DNA from: Paulinella micropora
Lineage: Eukaryota; Cercozoa; Imbricatea; Euglyphida
Assembly (NCBI GenBank): GCA_009731375.1
Contig: BJOX01000241.1
Location: 66,782-130,781, forward strand
Length of the DNA: 64,000 bases
Direction of reading: 5' to 3'
A program made the position numbers and the translations under genes. The notes beneath the pieces are model-generated. The model was given only the letters and a program-made list of their open reading frames with translations. It made no database searches and was not told the origin of the DNA. This document shows positions 1 through 10,082 of the stretch, in pieces; within the stretch, counting starts at the first letter, position 1; every line of letters begins with the position of its first letter.

Positions 1-905
1 GAAGAAGAAGAAGAAGAAGAAGAAGAAGAAGGGAAAGGAGGAAGTACAGGTAAGATTTGTTTGTAGTAAACTGCAAAAGAGGCGTACTCGTCGTACACCT
101 TGGAGACCGTGACTCGCTCCACGTAACTCGTGCCAGACCGAATGTGTTTATCATGAGAATTCCTAATTCTAACGCTATAGGATCATGGTCGGTAGGTGTG
201 TTTGCAAAAGACATGCCTGTGAATGAATTCAAAACCCGCCCCCCCTCCTTCAAACCAAGCCATTTCTCTGAAATGCTACCTAACTCAAACAACTGCTGCA
301 CCTCTCCTAGCAAAGCGCGCACATGAGGTGGAACTGTGTGAGGGGTGACGTTAGGTAAGCCTTGAATATCCTCTACTATTCTGCATACCACAGCAAAACC
401 CCACTTTGCAAGCTCACTTATGCATGATTCCTTACCCTCCTCCCCAAAAAGCTGGCCTGCCTCACTACCTAACGATGCTATGAGTGTGTCAATGACAGAG
501 ATGGTGGATGATGGATCATGTGGAGACCTAACTCTATCTTTTTCTGCCTCCTCAAAAGATATATGTAAGCCCTTCTGCACATCACCCCGAATGCTCTGCA
601 CAACAAAACAATGTGATTTGGACTCATGCCGTGGTGGTGCTTGGGAAGACTGGGCCTGGGGGTGTGGAGAGGGGGCCGAAGAAGGCTGGACAGAAGACGG
701 CAATATGGATGCAACGGCTGCCGTTGGTTCCACGAAGCCCAGAGCTGCCCTTGCCTAAAGATGCAACACAAATTCAAAAGAAATTACTGCAAACCGAAGC
801 AAAAAGTGGCAAGAATGAAAACAAAACAATACAATTTACCTTGTCCTCGAACCTTTTTTTGTCGGCACGGCGTTCCTCCACAGTATGGAGTCGCCTTTTC
901 GACAT
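1..905 (-). CDS. Partial two-exon gene, unknown function
   Basis: Read on the minus strand, an ATG at 905 opens a 22-residue exon (905-840) ending at an AAG|gtaaat donor. A TTTAG acceptor at 755 opens a second exon (754 to the window edge) in the same phase. The join gives a continuous frame of about 270 residues: a basic start (MSKRRLHTVEERRADKK), a Ser/Pro/Gln-rich stretch, then an acidic, mostly helical-looking region. The last codons run into a GAA/TTC microsatellite at 1-30, so the 3' end may be another intron or lie outside the window. No known domain is recognised. It is divergent from the gene at 1334. The exon structure is inferred from splice signals and frame continuity only. Confidence 0.5.
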
Positions 906-1179
906 GTCAGTCTAACAGGAAGGAAGCAAGGGGGAAAAAAATAAATAAAGCCAGTGAACTGCTGCCGTTCGGCAAACACGAAAGCAATATAAAACAAGAG
1001 AATATGTTCAAGAAAAACAAAGCAAAAGGACAAACAGCTACAAACTGTATGTGGGAGACATTATGTCCCCAAACGGATGGGTCACAAAAAAGGGTTGGTG
1101 CAAAAAATATGGTCCGGACGCCAAACTCAACGAAAATTTGGTACGCAATTTACGGTCAAGTGAAATTCGGCATTAGTCC

Positions 1180-1242
1180 TTGCAACCGAAGTTGCAACCG
1201 TTTTTGGGTTGCGCCCAAAAACGGTTGCAACTTCGGTTGCAA
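1180..1242. repeat. Perfect 29-bp inverted repeat (hairpin)
   Basis: Bases 1180-1208 and 1214-1242 are exact reverse complements with a 5-base loop (1209-1213). The arm itself contains two copies of a GTTGCAACC-like word. It lies between the divergent start codons at 905 and 1334, about 90 bases upstream of the plus-strand ATG, so it could be a regulatory palindrome, a transcribed hairpin or a small palindromic mobile element. Confidence 0.9.
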
Positions 1243-1333
1243 CACAGTGAACCATTGTGTTTTTTACCCACGCTTTTTGAACCAAACCTTGGGGTTGGCA
1301 AACACAACAAGAACTCGAGAGTAGAAGGCAAGT

Positions 1334-3439
1334 ATGTCTGATACTACTAGTACCACTGACAGTGTTCCTGTGCAACCTGCCAATGCTTGGGCATCAGGTC
1401 GCTCTTGCAAACTGTTTTCATTGAAACTTATTCACTTTTTGTTTTCTTGTCTTGAGGTCCGGCGTTGGTAGACCCTGCGATGGAGTCGATTTCAAACGTT
1501 CCAAACGCTATTTTCGCCCGGCCTATACAGAGCGCCAACGTGGCAGTTGTAGCCAACATCGCCAACGAGGTCCTTCAGCCTGGTCTTGTCCGTGATGAAT
1601 TCATCGTGCAGTGGGTGGGTTGGCCTGCCGACTTGCGAATCACCATCGATCGCGATGCGGATGATAATGCTTGCAAAGCAAGTATAGCCAAAGTTGTTTC
1701 TATTGTCGCCAACCTTGTTCAAGAACGTTTGTGTTTTTTTACCTTGGAAGCTGGTCCTTACAACCTTGCCGGTCCAACCGTCGTCAAGGTTGTCTTTGTT
1801 TCCCAGTCAGACTCACTTTTCTATCATTATTCTTGTGGTTAGTTCGGCGTGACACACCCCGGAGACGTGGCAAGGTTTCGTCCTGGGCGCGAGGTGGAGG
1901 GTGGAACTATTAAACGCAGTTGGAACTTCGCAAACGAGCAAGGTTGCGAGCTCATTGAGGGGCAGGCCGACGGAAACAGAATGCTTTTTTTGCTGGAGGC
2001 CTACTTGAACGGTTCCAAAATCGTGCCAGGCACTTTTGTGTGGTTCATCACTGCTGCCATTCGGAATTCCAGCAATCGTGAAGTGCTGAAGAACCCTGAT
2101 ACTACTTTATGGCTGGCTAGGGTTCTGCGTATTCTAAAGAAAGTAACCATTTTGAATGGCGTTGCGCGTTCTTATATTCATTTCGTACTTTCGTACCGGT
2201 CCGAAAATGGGAACATCAGAGTGATTGCGTCTGTTTCAGGGTGGATACACAACGTTGTCGTGCCAGCCTTTCAAGCCCGGTTGGAGCAGGACCCAGCTGC
2301 TGTGCGTCCTTGGACTTTGGAGTCTTCTGAATGTAAGGATGCTTGCGTATCAGTTGTTGCTAAGGTTATGAAGCGTTCCGAGGAACACACAGAGACCCAA
2401 AAGTCACCTACTTCCCCTCAAGTCTCCGTGCCTGTAGCAAGTTCGAGCTCTTCCGCAGCCGCTGACAGCCATGCCATGCAAGAGCTTGTCAAGTTGAAAG
2501 CAGAAAACCAAGTTTTGCGTGATAAAATCACGAAGCTGGAGGCGGGTGACAAGGAGGCACAGCGCATTGTAAAAGACACCTTGCAGCATTTTGACGACGA
2601 GCGTGCAGCGAAGCTGCGAGCAGAAAGAGAGCTGAAGAATGCCAGTGACGCTCTTCAAACTGCAGCAGATGCTCGGCAGGATCTTGAGAAGCATGTGAGC
2701 TCCTTGCAGGACCAAGTGGCAGAGTGGAAGAAAAAAACCTACAACACCGAAAGGGTAACTCTTTGCTTCAGATACAATATTTTTTCTTCCTTTTTTTTTT
2801 GCTTTGCAGACAAAGAAGCGACTTGATACTGTGCATGCTTCGCTGAAGCAAGTACTTCATTCCTGTTTTGCTTGCACTTAACTTACACATTGTGTTTTGT
2901 TTAGAAATATGAAGCCTTGGCGGCACAGAATGAAGAGGCGGTTGAGACCGGCACCCGCGCAGAGGAAGCCTTGGCCGCTGCAGAGGAGAAAGTGACCGAG
3001 CACGAGGAGAAGCTGATAGAGACGAAGGGATTGCTGGAAAAGGAGCAGGCAAAGACGGAAGACTCGAACCTGAAAATTGCTGCGTTGCAGACTCAAGTTA
3101 CCACTCTGCAATCGAGTCTTCGAGAAGCCACCGCTCAACGGGACGAATACAAAGGTCATGAGCTAGCAATCAACCAAACGGGACGAACACATGGTTGTTT
3201 TGGTAGCTGTCGCGAAAGGGGCGAGGATGATGCTCAGCGCTACATCTAGCAGCCATGTTTCAGGCAAGTCGCGGTCGCGCTCAGTGTCTCTTTCTCCTGT
3301 GAAAGCAAAGAAGCACAAAAGAAGCAAGCGGGTCGATCGTGATCGTTACGCTTCATCTGATTCAGAATCAGAATGTAGCAAAAAATCAACGCCTTCTGCT
3401 AAGCGCTACCGTCGTCATGGACACTGCCACCACTCTTGA
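1334..3439 (+). CDS. Six-exon coiled-coil protein with Arg/Ser-rich tail
   Basis: Exons inferred from GT-AG signals with frame continuity: 1334-1397, 1457-1788, 1843-2754, 2810-2851, 2905-3154 and 3207-3439. The N-terminal 300 or so residues are globular and not recognised. A Ser/Ala linker (about 2400-2470) follows. A long heptad-rich coiled coil (LKAENQVLRDKITKLE and onward) then continues over exons 3-5. Skipping a 52-base last intron replaces an early stop at 3247-3249 with an SR-like tail (SGKSRSRSVSLSPVKAKKHK) ending at 3439. The SR tail suggests a nuclear or RNA-associated protein, but that is inference. Retention of the last intron would give a shorter form. No family name can be given. 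Confidence 0.6.
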
Positions 3440-3505
3440 TTTTTTCATTGGCACGAAAATGAAGCTAAGCATTATTGCTTTTACTAGTATTATTTCTTAA
3501 TATAA

Positions 3506-3511
3506 TAAAAA
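3506..3511 (+). promoter_or_regulatory. Possible polyadenylation signal
   Basis: An AATAAA hexamer lies about 67 bases downstream of the stop at 3439 and is followed by T-rich sequence. This fits the 3' end of the preceding gene, but such hexamers are frequent in AT-rich DNA. Confidence 0.3.
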
Positions 3512-3642
3512 GAATTTCAAATTTTTTCTCTTTTTATTGATAATTCAATGTCTGACCTTTAGCCTGTCAAATGATTAATATCAATATTCGTAACTCCTGC
3601 CACCACTGACCAACGCTTATGACTGAGTGCATGACTGTAATT

Positions 3643-4495
3643 TCTAAGCTTCCGCACCGGTTTTACGCTTCAAAAACATTATAAATGTGCTGAAAAAGCT
3701 AGTATTAATATTATTTCATACATACTTCAAGTAGGCAGTGAGTATGTATAACTATTACAAGTGAGTGGCAAGTATGCTGAGTGTCACAGTGAGGCTAGTG
3801 TAAAACACTGTCACTCACTCTGAAATCTAAGCTTCCGCACCGGTTTTATGCTTCAAAAACATTATAAATGTGCTGAAAAAGCTAGTATTAATATTATTCC
3901 ATACATACTTCAAGTAGGCAGTGAGTATGTATAACTATTACAAGTGAGTGGCAAGTATGCTGAGTGTCACAGTGAGGCTAGTGTAAAACACTGTCACTCA
4001 CTCTGAAATCTAAGCTTCCGCACCGGTTTTATGCTTCAAAAACATTATAAATATGCTAAACAAACTAGTATTAATATAATTTCATGCATAATTCAAGTAG
4101 GCAGTGAGTATGTATAACGATTACGAGTGAGTGGCAAGTATGCTGAGTGTCACAGTGACTAGTGTAAAACACTGTCACTCACTCTGAAGTCTAAGCTTCC
4201 GCACCGGTTTTATGCTTCAAAAACATTGTAAATATGCTGAACAAACTTGTGTTAATATAATTTCATGCATACTTCAAGTAGGCAGTGAGTATGTATAACG
4301 ATTACAAGTGAGTGGCAAGTATGCTGAGTGTCACAGTGACTAGTGTAAAACACAGTCACTCAACTTGAAGTCTAAGCTTCCGCACCGGTTTTATGCTTCA
4401 AAAACATTGTAAATATGCTAAACAAACTCTTATTAATATAGTTCCTTGCATAGTTCAAGTAGTCGGTGAGTATGTATAACGACTATAAGTGAATG
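3643..4495. repeat. Tandem satellite, about 182-bp unit, five copies
   Basis: Copies start at the word TCTAAGCTTCCGCACCGG at 3643, 3826, 4009, 4190 and 4371 (periods 183, 183, 181, 181); the fifth is incomplete and diverged. Each unit carries a self-complementary stretch around GTGTAAAACACTGTCACTC. No reading frame is preserved across copies. It resembles a short satellite or minisatellite array. Confidence 0.9.
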
Positions 4496-5018
4496 GCTGC
4501 CACCAGTAACAAACTTGAAAATTTCTAGTCACATTTGAATTTGAATTTGAATTTGAAGTAATATCATTAGAATTTAATAAATTAAATATAATTACGTTGG
4601 TTTTGATGTAAAACAACATAAAAACTAAGAAAAACCAAGCTCAGGCAAGCCAAAACCACAATTTAGCCAAAATATAGCTAACGGTCGAAAAACAGTTGTA
4701 ACGGCTAGAAATTCAATTTTTAAAAAAAACTTTTTTTTTGTTTAAAATAGTTAAAATACATTAAAATATTTCATTTTCATGCTACTCCCATCAATTTTCA
4801 AAACCTTTAGGCTTGCATGTTAGCTTGCATTATATCCGGTCACACCCCCGCCCCTCCCGGTCAGGGTTAGAAATCATGGTTCACCTGCTGCTGCTTATGG
4901 TAGTGGAACTGGAAAGTTTTGGATTGAAGGTAATCTGCAATCCAAAACTTCCCGAGCCAAAAACTTATGCAGTAATTCAATGATTATGCCGGCATAATGA
5001 CACTAGTTCCCTGGAAAG
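4496..5018. other. AT-rich intergenic DNA with one hairpin
   Basis: No supported gene. A direct repeat of GAATTT lies near 4530-4555. An inverted repeat (4915-4925 with 4939-4949, 13-base loop, extendable outward by GGAA/TTCC) is the only clear structure. Confidence 0.6.
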
Positions 5019-5289
5019 GTGGGGGGGGGGGGGGGGGGGGGNNNNNNNNNNGGGGGGGAGGGAGATCATGTCAAGTAGGTGAGGTAGAGAGAGATAGAGA
5101 GAGAGAGAACAGAGAGAGAAGAGAGAGAGAGAGAGAGAAAGAGAACAGAGAAAGAAGAGAGAAGAGAGAGAGAGAAAGAGAACAGAGAGAGAAGAGAGAA
5201 GTGGAGAGGAAGGGTAATGTAGACAGCTTGGAGAGGTAGAGAGAGGTAGGAGAGTACTGTCTCCCTGTTTGCCTTTTAGAGTACCGTCT

Positions 5290-5338
<49 letters not shown>

Positions 5339-5340
5339 TC
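5019..5340. repeat. Low-complexity G-run, gap, GA and TC microsatellites
   Basis: A poly-G run on both sides of a 10-base gap (5042-5051) is followed by GA-rich repeats to about 5210 and a (TC)n tract at 5297-5335. ORFs over this stretch are artefacts of composition. Confidence 0.9.
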
Positions 5341-6014
5341 TCTGTTTGCCTTTTAGAGTACTGTCTCCCCTGCCCCTGTCTGGTTTGTCCGTTTGTGTCT
5401 GTCTTTGTGTACTGTCGTTTTGTCTTTCTTTTCTGTTTGATCCTTTTTTCTTTGTTGTTTTCTTTTTCTGTCATCTGTTTTTCTTTTTTTAGTTTCTTTC
5501 TCTTTCTTTCCTCTCTCTTATACTTCTTGCTGAGGAACTTCGCTGTTGAACTTTGGTTCCAGTTTTCCTTTAGGACCTTATGTATGTATTTATGTATGTA
5601 TGTCTGTATGTATGTATGTGTGTATGCGTGTATGTATGTATGCGTGTATGTTCTGTATGTTATGTATGCGTAGTGTCAGCTGCTGCTTGCTGCCAGCGCC
5701 GCCCTGCTGCTGCTGCTGCTGTATGTATGTATGTACTGCTGTTCCTTAGGCCAGATCACATGATTATAGTTTGTATTTACGTCTTTCTTATTTTTTTCTT
5801 CCATTAAAAAATCTTGCTTACTGTAGTTAAAAAAACTAAACAAACAAAAACAAACTAACAAAAACAAAACAAACAGAAATTTATTTGAAATACCAGTACT
5901 AAAATTTGAAAAGTAGAAATCGAGATTGAAGTGATTAAAGAAACCAAAGGAAAAATACGTGAGCAGGAGGGTAAGATAAAACATAAACATACAGAAGAAA
6001 AACAGTATGAGAAG
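5341..6014. other. Intergenic with TATG microsatellite
   Basis: A TATG/TGTA tetranucleotide array lies at about 5579-5665 and a short CTG run at 5704-5720. The rest is T-rich then A-rich sequence without a supported gene, leading to the left end of element 1. Confidence 0.7.
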
Positions 6015-6115
6015 ATAATTACCCTTTTTCTAGGGTCATTTTCAAGAAAATACACTCTAGAAAAAAGGTCTTTGAGTCCAAATCACCATTTTTAAACAAC
6101 TAACGAAATCAAAGA
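6015..6115 (+). repeat. Left terminal inverted repeat of element 1
   Basis: Starting ATAATTACCCTTTTTCTAGG, the first roughly 84 bases match the reverse complement of the right end (27996 inward) with four mismatches by eye. Weaker similarity (AATCAAAGAnAAATCAAAGA) continues for about 20-30 bases. Short for a Polinton TIR, so the original may have been longer and decayed. Confidence 0.88.
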
Positions 6116-6291
6116 GAAATCAAAGAGAAAACAAAAAGGAAGCGAAAAGGAAGAAGAAATTACCTTAGCAGTCGTCGCCACCGCCATACACCTTCATTAA
6201 ACAAACCTACCATCACACATACTGTATGAGGTAGGGTTTTTAAAGTCTCCCACGACTGTATGTTTTTTTTTTTGGTATTTTAGATATTTCA

Positions 6292-6408
6292 GATATTGCC
6301 CTCAAAGGGGGCTAGATATTGTTGATATTGCCCGCAAAGGGGACTAGATATTGCCCGCAAAGGGGACTAGATATTGTTGATATTGCCCGCAAAGGGGACT
6401 GTATATAA
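6292..6408. repeat. Subterminal iterons, about 23-bp unit
   Basis: Four copies of GATATTGCCCGCAAAGGGGAC (first with two changes), separated by TAGATATTGTT spacers. They lie just inside the left repeat of element 1. Regular subterminal repeats could bind an integrase or replication protein; this role is inference. Confidence 0.8.
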
Positions 6409-6427
6409 AATCAGTTATTTTGCGACC

Positions 6428-6898
6428 TCACCGATAAACTCTGTTCATATTTGAACTACCCTCATTTAAGTCATTTATTTGTTTTACCATTAAACAAGCT
6501 TTCGTAAAAGTAGCACCCTTCTCAACGAGTGCTTCAATTTTTTCAATCTCTTCGTTTTCAATCAATCCTTTATTCTGTTTCTTCCAATGCTTCATCAATC
6601 TTCTTTCACCTTCAATAATTCTCATTCTCTTCTTTCTTCTTCTATCTTCAATCAGGTCTTCTTCAATCTCGTCTTGGTCTTTCTTCTTCTTAATCAAAAT
6701 TTCGTCAATCGCTCCAAGTCGTTCTATCTTCTTCTCCAATTCCTTCTTCATCTTCTCAATGAGGTCTTCATCTTTCTCAATCTCCTTCATCGCTTTCATC
6801 TTCATTTCAGTCAGTTTCTTCATTGAATATCCTTCTTCAAATTGTTCAATCCATTCTTCCTTACCTTTTACGAAATCTGGTATAAGGTTAATAGACAT
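6428..6898 (-). CDS. Charged coiled-coil protein, unknown function
   Basis: An intact frame of 156 residues from the ATG at 6898; an in-frame ATG at 6958 would add 20 residues encoded by a repetitive AAAGACA tract, so I prefer the inner start. The protein is Lys/Glu-rich and predicted coiled coil over most of its length, with a short C-terminal segment (EALVEKGATFTKACLMVKQI) that looks globular. The gene at 42055 of element 2 has the same architecture, size and terminal position but lies on the opposite strand. Function unknown. Confidence 0.65.
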   Translation of the reverse strand: MSINLIPDFVKGKEEWIEQFEEGYSMKKLTEMKMKAMKEIEKDEDLIEKMKKELEKKIERLGAIDEILIKKKKDQDEIEEDLIEDRRRKKRMRIIEGERRLMKHWKKQNKGLIENEEIEKIEALVEKGATFTKACLMVKQINDLNEGSSNMNRVYR

Positions 6899-7163
6899 AA
6901 TATGAGGGTTTATTGTTTTTCGTATGAGGTCCCACAGATAAAAAGACAAAAAAGACAAAAAGACAAAATTCGTCTTTTCGTCGCAGAAAAATAAAAAGAC
7001 ACCAATTTTGCCCGCAATTTACGATAAAATTATTGCGATGACCATTTCGGCCCGAATGTTCCCTAAATAAAAAAAGGAAATTGCTAAAAAACTGACAACC
7101 TAAACCAAAATCAACCTCGTGTTCTCGTCACTCTTTCAGAATTCGGCAACTCAAGAAGTGGCG

Positions 7164-7642
7164 ATGGACGATTTAGCAGATATTTTTGCGGTCGCCCAAA
7201 TTGACAACCCAACCCAAGCCAACCCAGCTCCTGCCGACCCCGCCCCCGTCCAAATGATCTTTGACCTCAACTTTTAGACCTGAACCTTGCAGATGCCGCA
7301 GAGGTCTATCCCTGATGCTGGTCATATGTTAGTCTAAAATAGGGGGAATTGGTCTAAAACAGCGGGATTTTCTTTTTGTGGTTGAACTATGGCCATGCCA
7401 GCTTTGGACAGAAAGAAATTGTTTGACGAGTGTTAAAGTGAGTACTAATGTGTGTGTGTGTGTGTGTGTGTGTGGTGCGTGGTGTGAGCACTCTGCCTGT
7501 GTGTGTCTGTGTGTCATGTGTGTGACATGAAGTGTCGACGTCTGTGTGTGTGCACCTTAAGCTTACCAAGACGTGCACGTGAGTGTGTACCATGTGTGGA
7601 TGTGTGTCTAGGTGTGTGCGTGTGTGCGTGTAGGTGTACTGT

Positions 7643-7679
<37 letters not shown>

Positions 7680-8437
7680 TGAGTGGGTGGGTGGGTGGTC
7701 AGTAGTTAATATCCCAAGAGTAGTCATTTTTTTTTCTCGCTCCGCTCGTCAAAAAAACGACTACTTTAGGTTGTAAACAACAGTCCATCAACCACTAACC
7801 CTACTTTCAGGTTGCTTCATCCAGGTTGCTTCATCTAGGTTGCTAGATCTATGTTGCGTAGAGCGCCGAAGGCGCGTGGGGCCGAAGGCCCCACAACCAC
7901 AACAGAGCAACCATCAAACAACATTTCATCAACCACTATCCATTACACTAGGTCTTTAATTCTAAAGACCAAGGTTGCCAATTCCAGCAACCTCAGCCTG
8001 ACCCCGCCCCTGTCCAGCCTGACCCCGCCNNNNNNNNNNCCCCGCCCCGTCCAGCCCGTCCCCGCTGACCCCGCCCCTGACCCACTTGAAGATGACATTC
8101 CAGTGGGGTGGAGAAAATTTGAAGATGTTCCGGATTTAATCGTTCCAGAGCTGATGTTAAGTTTGTTGGGGTTCCAAGAGAATTTCTTCAAGCCGACAAG
8201 AAGGTGAGAATATGGGGTAGGAAGCCAGTTAATATGGAAGATGAGGAAGATTACTTTCTTGCTAATATTGAAAGAAATATGTTGATAGAGAGACCAAAAC
8301 ACGAGTTTCATTTTCTCGTCTCTGTCCGCAATCCTGATGAGTTAATTATTTTTAATTCAATCACCGCGATCAACCGAGTGTTGAAAGCTCGCACGAACCA
8401 AATTAACTGGATCCTCCCGATCAGTCGTTTTATTTAA
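7164..8437 (+). pseudogene. Broken Ala/Pro-repeat protein beside integrase
   Basis: A short ORF at 7164-7277 starts MDDLADIFAVAQ and enters a Pro/Ala/Asp repeat (PAPADPAPV), then stops. The same repeat resumes near 7974, crosses a 10-base gap (8030-8039) and leads into a C-terminal domain after a 1-base frameshift near 8155-8165. That domain (RIWGRKPVNMEDEEDYFL and onward) ends at 8437. About 700 bases of TG-rich sequence interrupt the gene. It is convergent with the integrase, as is the Ala/Pro-repeat gene at 42644 of element 2, so the two are probably positional counterparts, though the C-terminal domains are hard to align by eye. Function unknown. Confidence 0.55.
7278..7973. repeat. TG-microsatellite insertion with small hairpins
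   Basis: No gene. (TG)n and TGTGTG-rich DNA at 7441-7690, then short palindromes: GCGCCGAAGGCGC and GGGGCCGAAGGCCCC near 7860-7895, and GGTCTTTAATTCTAAAGACC at 7951-7970. It separates the two halves of an Ala/Pro-repeat gene, so it looks inserted or expanded. Confidence 0.6.
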
Positions 8438-8449
8438 TTAAATCAAAAT

Positions 8450-9448
8450 TTACAAATCTAGTATTACTTTTGCTTTCCTTACTCTTTTGCTTCTTCTTAT
8501 ATTACCTTCATCAACATCTTCTCTTTTTAATAATTCTTTCGTTTTCTTTTCTTTCGTTAAATCTTTGACTTGCTCATTAATTTGTTTTTCTTCATCAACC
8601 TCACGGTCAAATTTAGTCTTTAATAATTCACGATGACTTACTAGCTCGTCCGAATTGAATATTAATTTGAAGCCCTTTCTTCCAACGACGGTGTAAATCT
8701 GCTTACTGTATTGACGGCCCCCTTTGGAAAATAAATTTCTCTTTAACTCACGGCGGACTTTATCACCCTTTTCAAATTCGTCAATCAACCCATCTTCGTC
8801 AATCAACCCATCCCGATCAATGAGTTGTTTATTTTTATGTACTCCCTTAAATACATCTATCGGCTTAGCTTGAATTGTTCTATGATGCCGCATATTATAA
8901 GCATCCACCATATCATAAATATAAGTAAGCCAATCAAAGTTTCCATTAGTTTCAAATAGTATGTCAAGCCACCTTCTTATAGTCCGTATAACTCTATCAA
9001 CCATAGCAAGAGCCCTGTGGTCGCCAACTTCAACCGTCCGATGCTCAATATTATTCTCTCTGAAATAATCCTTCACCGCTCCTTTGTATTCACTCCCGCT
9101 GTCGGTAGTAATGGAGGCTGGTGTATATGGTATTGATTTCAAAGCTAAATAAACTTCTTTCGCCGTTTTATTTTTAAGTGGTTTAATAATTAAAAATCGG
9201 CTGTGAGTGTCAATCCAAAACAACATCCAAGCATAGCCTTTATTACCTTTCTTGTCTTTTAGTTTCGACATATCCGCTAAATCCACAAATACTTGTTTTA
9301 GTGGTTTGTCAGACCATATCGTATTCCATTTATCAGTCGGTAATCTTTTTTGGTAATGTATTTCAAGTGCTTGTTGTTCCTTTCTTTCATCCTCAACTTC
9401 ACCTCCAGTTTCAGTATTTTGTGTATTTCCTGTATGTTTGTAATCCAT
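8450..9448 (-). CDS. Retroviral-type (rve) integrase of element 1
   Basis: DDE/RNase H-fold integrase expected to insert the element into host DNA. The catalytic core shows VFVDLADMSK (first Asp), TTDSGSEY (second Asp) and, 35 residues on, VDRVIRTIR, where Asp replaces the usual Glu. A basic C-terminal part with an SH3-like stretch (QYSKQIYTVVGRKGFKLI) and a Lys/Arg-rich tail (RRSKRVRKAKV) follows. I chose the ATG at 9448 (MDYKHTGN) because element 2 starts MDHKHTTA; another ATG lies at 9457. The frame is intact. Similarity to the element 2 integrase is clear but much lower than between their capsid genes. No zinc HHCC domain is seen in the ORF; the adjacent Cys-rich ORF (9779) is separate. 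Confidence 0.9.
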   Translation of the reverse strand: MDYKHTGNTQNTETGGEVEDERKEQQALEIHYQKRLPTDKWNTIWSDKPLKQVFVDLADMSKLKDKKGNKGYAWMLFWIDTHSRFLIIKPLKNKTAKEVYLALKSIPYTPASITTDSGSEYKGAVKDYFRENNIEHRTVEVGDHRALAMVDRVIRTIRRWLDILFETNGNFDWLTYIYDMVDAYNMRHHRTIQAKPIDVFKGVHKNKQLIDRDGLIDEDGLIDEFEKGDKVRRELKRNLFSKGGRQYSKQIYTVVGRKGFKLIFNSDELVSHRELLKTKFDREVDEEKQINEQVKDLTKEKKTKELLKREDVDEGNIRRSKRVRKAKVILDL

Positions 9449-9461
9449 CCGTCCCATATGA

Positions 9462-9779
9462 TTAATAATATAATTTGTTCAATAATTGTTCAAACAGCGG
9501 GTCAGTGTATTCAGATTTTCCACAACTTTCTCCAAATGTTTCATAGTCAAGGTAGTTAATAAAAGCATTATCAACGACTGGGTCAAATTTTGGGTATTGG
9601 CATAAAGTACATCTCCTCGCCATATTATTATGAATACAGTATTGAATAAATTTAAAGTCTTTTCGTTTTCGGATATTAACCCTACACGGTAGGCATATAC
9701 GGTAAGTTCGTCGTCCATCATTAAATAATGACATTGGCTTTTCACGGCGACAATATCCGCATTTCTTAGTAGAAGACAT
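9462..9779 (-). CDS. Small zinc-ribbon-like protein
   Basis: 105 residues with paired cysteines: CGYC near residue 7, CLPC near 33, then C/H and CTLC near 60. The pattern resembles the zinc protein at 48502 of element 2 (both end the Cys block with C-x-H...C-x-LC), but there it lies inside the virion module. The ATG at 9779 directly abuts a dispersed palindromic repeat (9780-9818). Likely a nucleic-acid or protein-binding zinc protein; exact role unknown. Confidence 0.7.
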   Translation of the reverse strand: MSSTKKCGYCRREKPMSLFNDGRRTYRICLPCRVNIRKRKDFKFIQYCIHNNMARRCTLCQYPKFDPVVDNAFINYLDYETFGESCGKSEYTDPLFEQLLNKLYY

Positions 9780-9818
9780 CGCACCTCCAAGTTTTGGTGA
9801 AGCTTTTTCAAAAGGTTC
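9780..9818 (-). repeat. Dispersed palindromic repeat, family A
   Basis: On the minus strand it reads GAACCTTTTGAAAAAGCTTC then ACCAAAACTTGGAGGTGCG and runs straight into the ATG of the zinc gene. Related copies occur at 22874, 52370, 54788, 56196 and 59056 (the last within PolB). Confidence 0.8.
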
Positions 9819-9834
9819 TAATACTTTATCACAC

Positions 9835-10074
9835 TTAATGCTTTATCTTATATCTTACTCTTTCTTCTTTTTCTAGTTCAAAACAATAATAAGAACAAAA
9901 CTCATACATATAAAACCAATCAAAACTATTGTCAATTGCTGTAATTTGTCTGTTCGCTAAACATAGAGTTAATCCACACACATAGCAACTATTGAAGTCT
10001 TAATCACGATGATTATATAGATACTCCATAATATATATTCTGACATCCAACGGTAAATTTTTTATCTGGTCCAT
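9835..10074 (-). pseudogene. F-box-like zinc protein with premature stop
   Basis: An 80-codon minus-strand frame from the ATG at 10074 to a TAA at 9837-9835, interrupted by an in-frame TAA at codon 25 (10002-10000). Residues 7-20 (LPLDVRIYIMEYL) match the F-box core pattern LP-x-D-hydrophobic...L. After the stop come CxxC and C...C pairs typical of a small zinc fold. F-box proteins recruit substrates to SCF ubiquitin ligases; viral F-box proteins are known in large DNA viruses. Assignment rests on one short motif. No counterpart in element 2. Confidence 0.45.
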
Positions 10075-10082
10075 TATATACA

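Noticed and set aside
183-197. In-frame TGA in an alternative reading of the first minus-strand gene, suggesting a pseudogene
   Set aside because: Recounting the C run at 239-245 shows the continuing frame is open, so the stop belongs to another frame.
3643-4495. Satellite copies considered as tRNA or small RNA genes
   Set aside because: No cloverleaf or conserved A/B boxes seen; repeats evolve like noncoding satellite.
5995-6014. Possible target-site duplication: CAGTATGA left of element 1 and TAGTATGA right of it (28001-28008)
   Set aside because: The copies are at unequal distances from the TIR ends (5-9 bases) and not identical, so not accepted as a duplication.
6163-6186. Minus-strand ATG-GCG...AAG|GTAATT resembling a first exon and donor
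   Set aside because: Only eight codons, no acceptable downstream exon seen inside element 1; probably chance next to the TIR.
6292-6408. CRISPR-like array of four short repeats
   Set aside because: Spacers are identical or absent, only four units, and the context is a eukaryotic element; better described as iterons.
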